From JBJHDF01 sp050486405 (lineage in GTDB: Bacteria; Pseudomonadota; Gammaproteobacteria; Pseudomonadales; Cellvibrionaceae), in NCBI GenBank assembly GCA_050486405.1, contig JBJHDF010000026.1:1-51289 (forward strand): 51,289 bases of DNA, read 5' to 3'. Positions 1 through 7,404 of this stretch are shown here, piece by piece; the first letter of the stretch is position 1; each line of letters opens with the position of its first letter. A program made the translations under genes and the position numbers. The notes under the pieces were generated by a model, which was given only the letters and a program-made list of their open reading frames with translations, did no database searches and was not told the DNA's origin.

Positions 1-401
1 GTTCCCACAACCAAGCCCGAAAAAGGGTTAAACCCCAGAGCGAGACTGAGCTCGGTATCCGACTCCCAGTCATCGTCAATACGGTGTACCATCGGTGCAA
101 CAAACAGCTTCACACTCGGAAAGTAGAATTCACCCCAGGCGGTTATCGATTCGAAATCGTGCGAAACACTCAGCCCGACACCACTTGAGCGCTCCAGGAA
201 CGCGGCTTCAGCCAGGGGATGACCGGTCGTTTGCACTGGCGAGAAATAGTAGGTTCCATCGAGATAGTAAACCGAATCATTACCGAACTCTTCGAAGTTG
301 AAGCGATACATACTGACATCCACCTCGGCGCGGTAGGAGCTGGCATGGGCGGAGGAAAACAGGACAAACAACAGGATTGCAGCGAAGATTCTGGTTTTCA
401 T
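1..401 (-). CDS. Partial outer-membrane/porin-like protein (3' end outside window)
   Basis: The reading frame starts at ATG 399-401 and stays open to base 1, so about 133 N-terminal residues are visible and the C-terminus is missing. A strong AAGGAG ribosome binding site lies 7 bases before the start. The first 20 residues (MKTRIFAAILLFVLFSSAHA) form a classical Sec signal peptide with a likely cut after AHA. The mature part alternates polar and aromatic residues, with short beta-strand-like stretches (SYRAEVDVSMYRF, YYLDGTYYFSP), as expected for an outer-membrane beta-barrel. I infer an exported barrel of the putative-porin kind seen in marine Gammaproteobacteria. No substrate can be assigned. 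The call of export is firm; the family is tentative. Confidence 0.7.
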   Translation of the reverse strand, partial: MKTRIFAAILLFVLFSSAHASSYRAEVDVSMYRFNFEEFGNDSVYYLDGTYYFSPVQTTGHPLAEAAFLERSSGVGLSVSHDFESITAWGEFYFPSVKLFVAPMVHRIDDDWESDTELSLALGFNPFSGLVVG

Positions 402-518
402 TGGTAGCGCTCCTTGGGTAAAACCCGAATATTTGTTAGACGGGCGAATCCTATCACTGGCACCCAGACTAGGCAACAAATACGCAGCAGCAAATACCTA
501 GCAGCTGTGCTGGCGTTG

Positions 519-1970
519 CTAGTCCTCAATCAATTCCAGTACCGGCCGCCAGCCAAAACCGTAACCCCTAAAGGTGTAATCGGTGGCGTGGTAGCGAGCC
601 ACTGTCAAATAACCGCGGTTGACGGCATGGGGCCGGCCGTGGATGTCCATCACTTCGCGGCACCAGCTGGCAGCGCCGCGGTTGGTACCCAGTTGCAGGT
701 CGGCATTGGTCATAGGGTTTTCCAGCCAGCCAAATTGTCCGTCGGGTGAGCGGAGAAAATCGCCGTCGCCCCAGTGCACGCCACCGATCAACGCATTCCA
801 CTCGGAGCTGTTGTCCAAAGTATGTTTGCCGCAATTGAGCAAACGCACACGGTAGCGGTTGCCCTGCTGGTCCTCCACCTGCGCATTTTGGCGGTAGGAA
901 CGCCCCTCGATGCGCACTCGCGTACCGTCACCGTGTACCGCGCCGGCTCGCGCAATATCCACCCAGGACAGGGAGTCCTTGATCGGTTTGGCGGCCACCA
1001 GCAGCGTTTTGCCCTGATAACGGAAACGCAACCAGTCGGGATTGCCCTGCTCGATAAACACGCCATTTTCCACGGGCAACTGATCCCGGAAGCGCCGCTC
1101 TTGGCCAAACAACTCGGCGCTGCTGACGGCGCCATAATAACTGACCCGGCGATCCGGCGAGCGGGCGAGCACTGGCGGCGTATCCGGCGCATCGCTGCGG
1201 ATCAGTTCCAGCACTGGCCGCCAATAGATACGGTCGCCGCGAAAGTCCGGCGGCGTGGCGTGCAGCCGGGAGACGAAGAAGTATCCTCGCACTACCCGGT
1301 CGGGACCATTGCGCCACAGGTCCTGACACCAGTTGAGTGAGCCGTTGTAGCCCACCTTGAGGTCGGCGTCGCGGTAGGGCCGTTGAATCCAGCCATAGCG
1401 TTCGCCGCTGAAATCCATGTCACCTTCGTGCACCGAGCCGATCAGCAGGTTCCACTCGGAAAAGTCCGCCAGGGTGGACTGACCGCACTGCATCAAACGA
1501 ACGCGATAGCGGTTGCCCTGAGAATCGGTAACGACGGCGTTCTGAGGGTAGCGCCGGTTCTCGAACTGCAGTCCCTCGTCGGTACCGGTGACCGCTCCGG
1601 CCCGGGCTATGCCGTGCCAGGAGACGTTGTTCATGATGGGTTCCTTGGCCACCAGCAGCCTGCGCCGCTCATCGTTGATACGAACATCGAACGACAGCCA
1701 TTGCGGGGTGCGATGGTGGTACCGACCCTCAGCGCGACCCAAGCGGTCCCGGGGCCGCACACTATCGGTGAGGGCGCCGTCGCCGAACAGGGACTCGCTG
1801 CTGACCTCACCGTGGAAAACCACTTCCACCTGGCTTGCGCCGACGGTGAAGCTGAGGCTTTCGCCACTGCGAACAGCGAAGGGTTGCACCAGCATGTACA
1901 GTACCGCCAACAGCGCCAACACTACTGCCAGCAGGGGCAACGCCAGTAGTTGCCAGGGCTTGCTATTCAC
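519..1970 (-). CDS. Membrane-anchored protein with two tandem copies of an uncharacterised domain
   Basis: 483 aa from a GTG start at 1968-1970, preceded by GAGGAG at 5 bases. The frame stays open upstream, but there it only shadows mgsA. Residues 6-28 are a single hydrophobic helix (signal anchor). The rest is two homologous units of about 208 residues, roughly 50-257 and 276-483. Shared blocks, in order, are: SSESLFG/SSAELFG; LLVAKEPI/LLVAAKPI; IARAGAV in both; GNRYRVRL in both; SEWNLLIG/SEWNALIG; NWC/SWC; RGYFFVSRLHAT/RGYLTVARYHAT; and WRPVLELI in both. Each unit has two cysteines at matching places (162 and 215; 380 and 437) that could form a disulfide outside the cytoplasm. From memory, a similar single domain ending in WRPVLEL occurs in structural proteins of Firmicutes phages. 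That link is unverified. It lies 8 bases after mgsA. Function unknown. Confidence 0.85.
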   Translation of the reverse strand: MNSKPWQLLALPLLAVVLALLAVLYMLVQPFAVRSGESLSFTVGASQVEVVFHGEVSSESLFGDGALTDSVRPRDRLGRAEGRYHHRTPQWLSFDVRINDERRRLLVAKEPIMNNVSWHGIARAGAVTGTDEGLQFENRRYPQNAVVTDSQGNRYRVRLMQCGQSTLADFSEWNLLIGSVHEGDMDFSGERYGWIQRPYRDADLKVGYNGSLNWCQDLWRNGPDRVVRGYFFVSRLHATPPDFRGDRIYWRPVLELIRSDAPDTPPVLARSPDRRVSYYGAVSSAELFGQERRFRDQLPVENGVFIEQGNPDWLRFRYQGKTLLVAAKPIKDSLSWVDIARAGAVHGDGTRVRIEGRSYRQNAQVEDQQGNRYRVRLLNCGKHTLDNSSEWNALIGGVHWGDGDFLRSPDGQFGWLENPMTNADLQLGTNRGAASWCREVMDIHGRPHAVNRGYLTVARYHATDYTFRGYGFGWRPVLELIED

Positions 1971-1978
1971 GTGTCTCC

Positions 1979-2440
1979 TCACTCCTGCGTGCGGACGGCC
2001 ATATAACTGTCGTAGTCGGGTACACTGCGGGGCACTTCGCTGCTGAACAGCGGCGATGCCACCATGAAGTCGGCGGAAATCTGATTGCAGGCCACGGGGA
2101 TGTTCCAAACAGCAGCGATGCGCAACAGCGCCTTGACATCCGGGTCGTGGGGCAGCGGCTCGAAGGGATCCCAGAAAAAGACGAGAAAATCCACCTTGCC
2201 TTCGGTGATCAGCGAGCCCACCTGCTGGTCGCCGCCAAGGGGGCCACTGATCAGTTTGCTGATGGCCAACCCGGTTTTGCGCTCTACCAGCGAGCCGGTG
2301 GTGCCGGTGCCGTAGAGTCTGTGTTGAGCCAGTTGTGCTTCGTGCTTTTTGCACCAGGCTAATAGATCCGCCTTGCGGTTGTCGTGGGCCACCAAGGCAA
2401 TGCTCTTTGTGGCCGGAAGATTTTTTTCCTTGAAGTTCAC
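1979..2440 (-). CDS. mgsA: Methylglyoxal synthase
   Basis: Converts dihydroxyacetone phosphate to methylglyoxal and phosphate in the cytoplasm, a bypass that relieves sugar-phosphate stress. The 153 aa match the usual length of about 152. The frame extends upstream to a TTG at 2458, but I chose GTG 2438-2440: it has a GAGGGGG ribosome binding site 5 bases before it, and its N-terminus aligns with the family. Conserved sequence includes ALVAHD near residue 15, GPLGGDQQVG at 67-76 and PHDPDVKALL at 97-106. The catalytic Asp71, His98 and Asp101 of the E. coli enzyme are present at the same numbers. It follows cmk by 29 bases and was probably co-transcribed with it. Confidence 0.96.
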   Translation of the reverse strand: MNFKEKNLPATKSIALVAHDNRKADLLAWCKKHEAQLAQHRLYGTGTTGSLVERKTGLAISKLISGPLGGDQQVGSLITEGKVDFLVFFWDPFEPLPHDPDVKALLRIAAVWNIPVACNQISADFMVASPLFSSEVPRSVPDYDSYMAVRTQE

Positions 2441-2453
2441 GCTGCCCCCTCTG

Positions 2454-2473
2454 TTCAACTCAATTCAACTCAA
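2454..2473. repeat. Perfect 10-bp tandem duplication over the cmk stop codon
   Basis: TTCAACTCAA occurs twice head to tail. The second copy contains the stop codon of cmk (TGA, read on the minus strand at 2472-2470). The first copy lies in the spacer just before the mgsA ribosome binding site. It looks like a small slippage duplication that lengthened the cmk-mgsA spacer. Confidence 0.85.
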
Positions 2474-3159
2474 GGCAATTGTTTTGCCACCAGCGCCAGC
2501 ATGGCATCCAGCACCTGCTCGATGGTCAGGTCAGTGCTATCCAATACCTCGGCATCGTCGGCCGGCACCAGCGGCGATACGGGCCGCTGGCTGTCCCGTT
2601 CATCCCGCTGGCGGATGTCCTCCACCAGCGCTTGGCGGTCCACGGTTTGACCCGTCTCGCGCAGTTGCCGAAAACGTCGATCGGCCCGGGCCTCGGCGCT
2701 GGCAGTAAGAAAAATTTTCACCTGGGCGTCGGGAAACACCACCGTACCCATGTCGCGACCGTCGGCCACCAGGCCCGGCGCCTGGCGAAAGTCCCGCTGC
2801 CGGGCCAACAGCGCTGCCCGCACCAGTGGATAGGCGGCAATCACCGAGGCGCGCAGGCTGATGTCTTCCTCGCGAATGGCACCCGTGACATCCTCACCCT
2901 GCAGCAAAATGCTCGCCCGGTCGCCGTCGGTGGTAAAAGTCACATCCAGGGTGGTGGCCGCCAGAGTCACTGCCGCCTCGTCGTTGATATCGATGTTCTG
3001 TTTGCGGGTGGCCAGAGCCACCAGGCGATAGAGTGCGCCGCTGTCCAGCAGGTGGTACCCGAGCTTGCGCGCCAGTAACAAACTGAGAGTGCCCTTGCCC
3101 GCGCCGCTGGGGCCGTCGACGGTTATCACCGGGGGAAACTGGGCTTTGTCGGCATTCAC
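2470..3159 (-). CDS. cmk: Cytidylate kinase
   Basis: Phosphorylates CMP and dCMP with ATP in pyrimidine nucleotide salvage and supply. 229 aa, normal for the family. The P-loop GPSGAGKGT lies at residues 16-24. Further family blocks are LDSGALYR near 39, ADGRDMGTVVFPDA near 132-145, the LID-side Arg-rich RADRRFRQLRE near 157, and RDERDSQRP near 185. It sits directly downstream of pyrF, so two pyrimidine genes are neighbours. In E. coli and Pseudomonas the gene after cmk is rpsA; here it is mgsA. The start ATG at 3159 has AAAGGAAG upstream as ribosome binding site. Confidence 0.97.
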   Translation of the reverse strand: MNADKAQFPPVITVDGPSGAGKGTLSLLLARKLGYHLLDSGALYRLVALATRKQNIDINDEAAVTLAATTLDVTFTTDGDRASILLQGEDVTGAIREEDISLRASVIAAYPLVRAALLARQRDFRQAPGLVADGRDMGTVVFPDAQVKIFLTASAEARADRRFRQLRETGQTVDRQALVEDIRQRDERDSQRPVSPLVPADDAEVLDSTDLTIEQVLDAMLALVAKQLP

Positions 3160-3187
3160 GGTACGACTTCCTTTCAGAAATTGACGT

Positions 3188-3910
3188 TTAAAGTGAGGCG
3201 TTCAGCGACTGGGCAATATTCCGGCAGGCTGCCGCCGGATCCTGGGCGCCGGTGATGGGGCGGCCAATGACCAGGTAGCTGCTACCTGCAGCCAGCGCTT
3301 CCACCGGTGTCATCACCCGGCGCTGGTCGTCAGCCCGGGATTGGGCGGGCCTGACCCCCGGCGTCACCAGGCAGAATTCCCGCCCGAACTCCCGGCGCAG
3401 GCCGGCAGCCTCCAGAGGCGAGCAGACCACACCGTCCAGGCCGCAGTCCCGGGTAAGTCGGGCCAGGCGCAGCACCTGGTCTTCCGGGCTGTCGTGGATA
3501 CCGATATCGCGCAGGTCCGCCGCTTCCATGCTGGTCAGTACCGTGACGGCGATGAGCAGGGGTTTCTGGCCGCTGCGCCGCTGCAGGCTGTCCCGGGCGG
3601 CGTCCAGCATGCGGCGACCGCCGCTGGCGTGGACATTGACCATCCAGACACCAAGATCGGCGGCACAGGCCAGGGCGCTGGCCACAGTATTGGGGATGTC
3701 GTGGAACTTGAGGTCGAGGAATATCTGGAAACCGGCGTCCTGCAGTTGCTCCACGATGCGGGGGCCGCAGGCAGTGAAGAGTTCCTTGCCCACCTTGAGA
3801 CGGCAGAGCTGCGGGTCCAGACGACCGGCCAGGGCGAGGCTGTCTACAGCGTTGGCATAGTCCAGGGCCACCAGAATTTTGGGATCGGTTGCCGGGCTGG
3901 CTGGGCTCAT
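3188..3910 (-). CDS. pyrF: Orotidine-5'-phosphate decarboxylase
   Basis: Last step of de novo UMP synthesis: decarboxylates OMP. The open frame runs up to 4024, but the conserved protein begins at ATG 3910 (240 aa; E. coli 245). The longer N-terminus would be arginine-rich and unlike the family. The catalytic D-x-K-x-x-D signature is at residues 66-71 (DLKFHD). KVGKEL near 39, TPGVRP near 189 and the phosphate-binding ending VIGRPIT are also present. Just 28 bases separate it from cmk downstream, so the two are probably one transcript. Upstream lies the comEA-like gene with a 114-base gap. Confidence 0.96.
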   Translation of the reverse strand: MSPASPATDPKILVALDYANAVDSLALAGRLDPQLCRLKVGKELFTACGPRIVEQLQDAGFQIFLDLKFHDIPNTVASALACAADLGVWMVNVHASGGRRMLDAARDSLQRRSGQKPLLIAVTVLTSMEAADLRDIGIHDSPEDQVLRLARLTRDCGLDGVVCSPLEAAGLRREFGREFCLVTPGVRPAQSRADDQRRVMTPVEALAAGSSYLVIGRPITGAQDPAAACRNIAQSLNASL

Positions 3911-4024
3911 GGGCTGTGTCTCTCGGTATTCGGGGGCACAGAATACCAAAAAACACCGACTAATTGGGCGGAGCGGGTCGACCGCAGCGTATTTGACTGC
4001 GGCCGAACACCGTCGTGCTGACAA

Positions 4025-4324
4025 CTACTCCAGCACCAGCCGTTCCCGGTTGCGCTCCAGGGTGGCGGGGCCAATGCCGCGGATTTCCAGCAACTGCTCG
4101 ACGCTGGTAAAGCCGCCATTCTGCTCGCGCCAGGCGACGATCTGCTCGGCGCGGGCCGGGCCGACGCCGTGGAGACTGGTGAGTTCCTGAGCACTGGCAG
4201 TGTTGATATTCACCGACTCCAGCATGGCCAGCGTCTCCGCCGTGGTATCGCTGTCAGCCGAGGCCAGAGGAACGAAAGACAGAACGAGAAAAGCGGAAAG
4301 GACAATGGATATCAGTTGTTTCAT
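4025..4324 (-). CDS. Secreted ComEA-like helix-hairpin-helix protein
   Basis: 99 aa. The chosen ATG (4322-4324) has GGAGGTG 6 bases before it; an upstream extension to 4360 is less likely. Residues 1-23 form a Sec signal peptide ending LASA. Residues 38-99 are the tandem helix-hairpin-helix unit of the ComEA family: VNINTASAQEL, then HGVGPARAEQIVAWR, then IRGIGPATLERNRERL. Such periplasmic proteins bind double-stranded DNA. In naturally competent bacteria ComEA draws DNA across the outer membrane, but single small homologues are very widespread in Gammaproteobacteria and many have no proven role. No other competence gene lies nearby. Confidence 0.9.
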   Translation of the reverse strand: MKQLISIVLSAFLVLSFVPLASADSDTTAETLAMLESVNINTASAQELTSLHGVGPARAEQIVAWREQNGGFTSVEQLLEIRGIGPATLERNRERLVLE

Positions 4325-4433
4325 GGGAACACCTCCGTGTCGTAATAGAAGTTTGTGCACCCGGATCCTCCCGGGCTGAGGTGCAGATTAGCGCCTGTGC
4401 ATGTGTGGCAATAGAGGAAATGTCTGAATTTTC

Positions 4434-4474
4434 TGTAGGAAATCGCCCAAACAGACATTGGGCAATTTCCTACA
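4434..4474. repeat. REP-like palindrome, 17-bp stem with GTAG foot
   Basis: Two 17-base arms (4434-4450 and 4458-4474) are complementary except for one G-T position and enclose a 7-base loop. The arms begin TGTAGGAAAT and end ATTTCCTACA. A GTAG tetranucleotide at the foot of a hairpin is the hallmark of REP sequences mobilised by RAYT transposases. No T-run follows on the minus strand, so it is not a classical intrinsic terminator of trpS, although it may still stall transcription or protect the trpS 3' end. Only one copy is seen in this window. Confidence 0.75.
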
Positions 4475-4486
4475 AACGCTAGCCAA

Positions 4487-5509
4487 TCAGGTCAGAGGCC
4501 GGATGCCCACGGCCTGCCTGACGCGCTCCAGCAGCGGTGCGCTGTACTGCCGTGCCCGTCGGGCGCCGGCTTGCAGCACGTCCTCGATGTAATCGGGCTT
4601 TTCCAGCAGGGCGTAGTATTGCTCCCGGGCTTCGCCGATGTGCTCGTTGATCAGTTCGAACAACTGCTTTTTCGCTTCGCCCCAGGCAATGCCGTCGGCG
4701 AACGCCTGACGCATCTGCGCGGTCTGCCCGGCGCTGGCAAATGCCTGCCAGATCTGGAAGACGGTGGAGGTATCCGGGTCCTTGGGTTCGCCGGGTTCCA
4801 GCAGGTTGGTCTTGATCTTGTTGATGTGCTTTTTCAGTTGCTTTTCCGGCAGGAACAGCGGGATGGTGTTGCCGTAGCTCTTGCTCATCTTGCGCCCATC
4901 CAGCCCCTGCAGTACCGCCACATTGTCATCCACCTGGGCTTCGGGCAGGGCGAAGTGCTCGCCGTAATGGTGATTGAAGCGGGCGGCAATGTCCCGCGCC
5001 ATTTCCACATGCTGGATCTGATCCCGACCCACGGGCACGCGGTGGGCGTTGAACATGAGTATGTCGGCGGCCATGAGTATCGGGTAGCTGTACAGGCCCA
5101 TGGTGACGGCAAAGTCCGGGTCTTCTCCGGCTTCTTCGTTGGCGGCCACGGCGGCCTTGTAGGCGTGGGCACGGTTCATCAGCCCCTTGGCGGTGCTGCA
5201 GGTAATGATCCAGCACAACTGGGGGATTTCCGGGATGTCGGACTGCCGGTAGAAGACGGCGTTGTCCGTATCCAGGCCCAGGGCGAGCCAGGTGGCGGCG
5301 ATTTCACGGGTGGACTGCTGGATCTGGCCGGCATCCTGGCACTTGATCAGCGCATGCAGATCGGCGAGAAAGTAATAGGATTCGCTGTCCTGCTGCCGGC
5401 TGGCGGCAATGGCTGGCCGGATGGCGCCAACGTAGTTGCCCAGGTGCGGGGTGCCGGTGGTGGTGATGCCCGTCAGGGAACGCGGTTTGTGTGAGGTCTG
5501 CTCTGCCAT
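4487..5509 (-). CDS. trpS: Tryptophanyl-tRNA synthetase
   Basis: Charges tRNA-Trp with tryptophan. 340 aa, a class I synthetase of usual bacterial size. The HIGH-type motif is PHLGN at residues 21-25, within TTGTPHLGNYVGAI. The KMSKS loop appears intact in GRKMSKSYGNTIPLF near residue 200. The region ADLHALI near 50 and the tryptophan-pocket stretch around MGLYSYPILMAADIL near 140 are conserved. It stands alone on the minus strand, with a REP-like hairpin downstream and the glycosyltransferase gene 64 bases upstream. ATG at 5507-5509 aligns with family N-termini. Confidence 0.97.
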   Translation of the reverse strand: MAEQTSHKPRSLTGITTTGTPHLGNYVGAIRPAIAASRQQDSESYYFLADLHALIKCQDAGQIQQSTREIAATWLALGLDTDNAVFYRQSDIPEIPQLCWIITCSTAKGLMNRAHAYKAAVAANEEAGEDPDFAVTMGLYSYPILMAADILMFNAHRVPVGRDQIQHVEMARDIAARFNHHYGEHFALPEAQVDDNVAVLQGLDGRKMSKSYGNTIPLFLPEKQLKKHINKIKTNLLEPGEPKDPDTSTVFQIWQAFASAGQTAQMRQAFADGIAWGEAKKQLFELINEHIGEAREQYYALLEKPDYIEDVLQAGARRARQYSAPLLERVRQAVGIRPLT

Positions 5510-5573
5510 GCTGCGTCTGTTGCTTTACCGTGGGAAAAGCCGGCTATGATACAGGGAGCCGGGGCATTGTGCA

Positions 5574-6674
5574 TCAGGGCGAGAATTCCTCCAGCAGTTG
5601 CCGGTAGGTCTCGCGCAGTTGCGGCCAGCCCAGGCGACTGACATCCGGTGGTTGCGGCAACCCCCCAGCGTAGAAAGCCTCGGCCAACGCCGTGAGCCGC
5701 TCCGCCAGCGCTCTGGCCTCCTGCTGGATCTGCTCCGGTTCGCTGCTGTAGCAGGCCGCGTCACCAAACCACTCGGGGTAGGCCTCCCGGCGTGGCACAA
5801 GCGGCAGGCAACCCGCCGCCACCGCCTCCAGCACCGACAGCCCCTGGAAGTCGTGCAGCGCGGTGGACAGTACCAGATGACTATCGCGCAACAGGTCCAG
5901 ATAGCGCTCGCGGCTGCGGACGTAACCCCACTCGCCCACGGCATTGTTGGCGTTCACAAGTCGGCGAATGTCGTCGAAGACCGGTGGCCGCTGGCGAAAC
6001 TGCTGGCCCACCAGATGCAGCCGGAAAGGCTGCTTGCCGGCGCAGAAGAGTTGCAGCGCCGCCAGCAGTCGGTCCGGCCCCTTGTCATACTCCCAGCGGT
6101 GATTCCAGACCAGAGTCAGCAGCCGGGCCTTGTTCCGTTCACGGGCAAAACAGTCTGCCTGCACGGGCACAGGCAGCACCTGACTGCGCGCGCTCAGGTG
6201 CACCACCAGACCGTCGGGCACTTCGTCGGGCAGGCGCCGCAGCAACTGCGCCACGCCTTCGAGAAAGGTGCGGCGGTTGTAGTCGGAGTTGAACAGAATC
6301 CGGTCGGCGCACAGCGCGGTATAGAGATTGAGCACCCTGGGTTCGACACTGGGGTGCTGATCATCGCTGGCGGGATAGGCATACTGGTTTTCGTGAAAAT
6401 ACACCAGGGTGGGAATCGCGCCCAGAGAGGGCACCATGCCGCGCAGCGCGGAAAGGTCGACCATATCGGTGGCGATCACCAAATGATAGGGACGGCTCAA
6501 AAGTTCACGCTGAGAAAAGGCCCAGCTGAGGCTGTTGCCCCGCAATCGCCAGTTGAAGTGACGCGGTGGCAGCGCCAGTTGCGTCCAGTTGTGTTCGGGA
6601 AACTGCGCCGCCAGGGACTGCCGCCAGTACTGATGGCTGGCGGCGTCATAGGCGGACAGCAGCAGTATATTCAA
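5574..6674 (-). CDS. DUF3524/GTDC1-type glycosyltransferase (predicted tRNA-queuosine mannosyltransferase)
   Basis: 366 aa from a TTG at 6672-6674, which lies 4 bases after the stop of the upstream gene. No clear ribosome binding site is visible, so translation may be coupled. A longer frame to 6803 overlaps that gene and lacks family sequence. Residues 1-165 show the DUF3524 N-terminal domain: LLLSAYDAASHQYWRQSL, PPRHFNWRLRGNSLSW, FHENQYAYP, and DRILFNSDYNRRTFL. The C-terminal half is a GT-B/GT4-like fold, with LVWNHRWEYDKGPDRLL near 200, then the HLVGQ block and STALHDFQGLSVLEAVAAGCLPLVP near 300. Vertebrate GTDC1 (QTMAN) mannosylates queuosine in tRNA-Asp. Bacterial homologues carry that name by similarity only; their acceptor is unproven. 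Confidence 0.85.
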   Translation of the reverse strand: MNILLLSAYDAASHQYWRQSLAAQFPEHNWTQLALPPRHFNWRLRGNSLSWAFSQRELLSRPYHLVIATDMVDLSALRGMVPSLGAIPTLVYFHENQYAYPASDDQHPSVEPRVLNLYTALCADRILFNSDYNRRTFLEGVAQLLRRLPDEVPDGLVVHLSARSQVLPVPVQADCFARERNKARLLTLVWNHRWEYDKGPDRLLAALQLFCAGKQPFRLHLVGQQFRQRPPVFDDIRRLVNANNAVGEWGYVRSRERYLDLLRDSHLVLSTALHDFQGLSVLEAVAAGCLPLVPRREAYPEWFGDAACYSSEPEQIQQEARALAERLTALAEAFYAGGLPQPPDVSRLGWPQLRETYRQLLEEFSP

Positions 6675-6678
6675 GGCG

Positions 6679-7362
6679 CTAGAAAACGGCCGGCGAATTG
6701 AGACCGATAGTGTAGCTGTTACGATCGGTGCCCGTATCGCGCCGGATACCCAGGTCCAGGGTCCAGCGGCTGCCGCCGAGACCAAAGCGGACGCCGAAAC
6801 CAATCAGTGGGTCGTGCTCGCGGTCGCCACCCACTTCGGCAATCAACTGCGGCCCCGCCGGCAGGCGCACGGAACTGGCCAGACCCCAGGTGGTGTAGGT
6901 GTCGCTGCGCAGGTTGTCGTGGCGCAGACCGATATTGGCGTGGAACACCACCTGATCCACCAGTTGCACACTCATGGGCAGGTTGATGTACACGTCACTC
7001 ACATCGTCTTCATTGAGGTCGAACAAGCCCCCGGCGCTGAACGCAAACGCCGGTCCACGGCCACGGTCGTAGAATACCGTCTTGTATTCCATGCCCACAT
7101 GGGTGAGGTCGTCACCGCTGAGGCTGTAGACAAACGGCAGCGACAGCTCAAAACCACCGGTAACATTGCACATGGGAGTAAAATAGAGCGTTTCCTCCGG
7201 GCGTGTCCGGGTCACCCAGGTTTCCAACTGGCAACTGCCGGCACGCATCAGCGCCGCGTCGTCGACAAAAAAGTGGCCACCGCTGGCCACTGCCGAACCG
7301 CTGTAAACGAGACTGGCCAGCAGGCTGGCAACGGATATTCCCCACGCCCTGACGCATTTCAT
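6679..7362 (-). CDS. Secreted beta-rich protein of unknown function (probable outer-membrane protein)
   Basis: 227 aa from ATG 7360-7362. A GAGGA lies about 11 bases upstream, which is rather far. Residues 1-27 form a signal peptide ending GSAVA. The mature protein has a cysteine pair (about 44 and 67) and many alternating strands rich in aromatic and small residues, for example FELSLPFVYSL, VGMEYKTVFYD, VVFHANIGLRHD, and a final SYTIGLNSPAVF ending in phenylalanine as outer-membrane barrels often do. I do not recognise a named family. It directly precedes the DUF3524 glycosyltransferase with only 4 bases between them, which suggests co-transcription but not a shared function. Confidence 0.8.
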   Translation of the reverse strand: MKCVRAWGISVASLLASLVYSGSAVASGGHFFVDDAALMRAGSCQLETWVTRTRPEETLYFTPMCNVTGGFELSLPFVYSLSGDDLTHVGMEYKTVFYDRGRGPAFAFSAGGLFDLNEDDVSDVYINLPMSVQLVDQVVFHANIGLRHDNLRSDTYTTWGLASSVRLPAGPQLIAEVGGDREHDPLIGFGVRFGLGGSRWTLDLGIRRDTGTDRNSYTIGLNSPAVF

Positions 7363-7404
7363 ACAGGCTGAATCCTCACAATTGAAAATAGGCAATTGAA
7401 AAAG

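Noticed and set aside
1971..2354. N-terminal extension of the duplicated-domain protein to 611 aa
   Set aside because: The extra 128 residues are Arg/His-rich and are only the shifted frame of mgsA; the GTG at 1970 has a good ribosome binding site and begins the membrane helix.
4434..4474. Reading the palindrome as the trpS intrinsic terminator
   Set aside because: The stem is suitable, but GAAAATTC rather than a T-run follows on the minus strand; the GTAG foot fits a REP element better.
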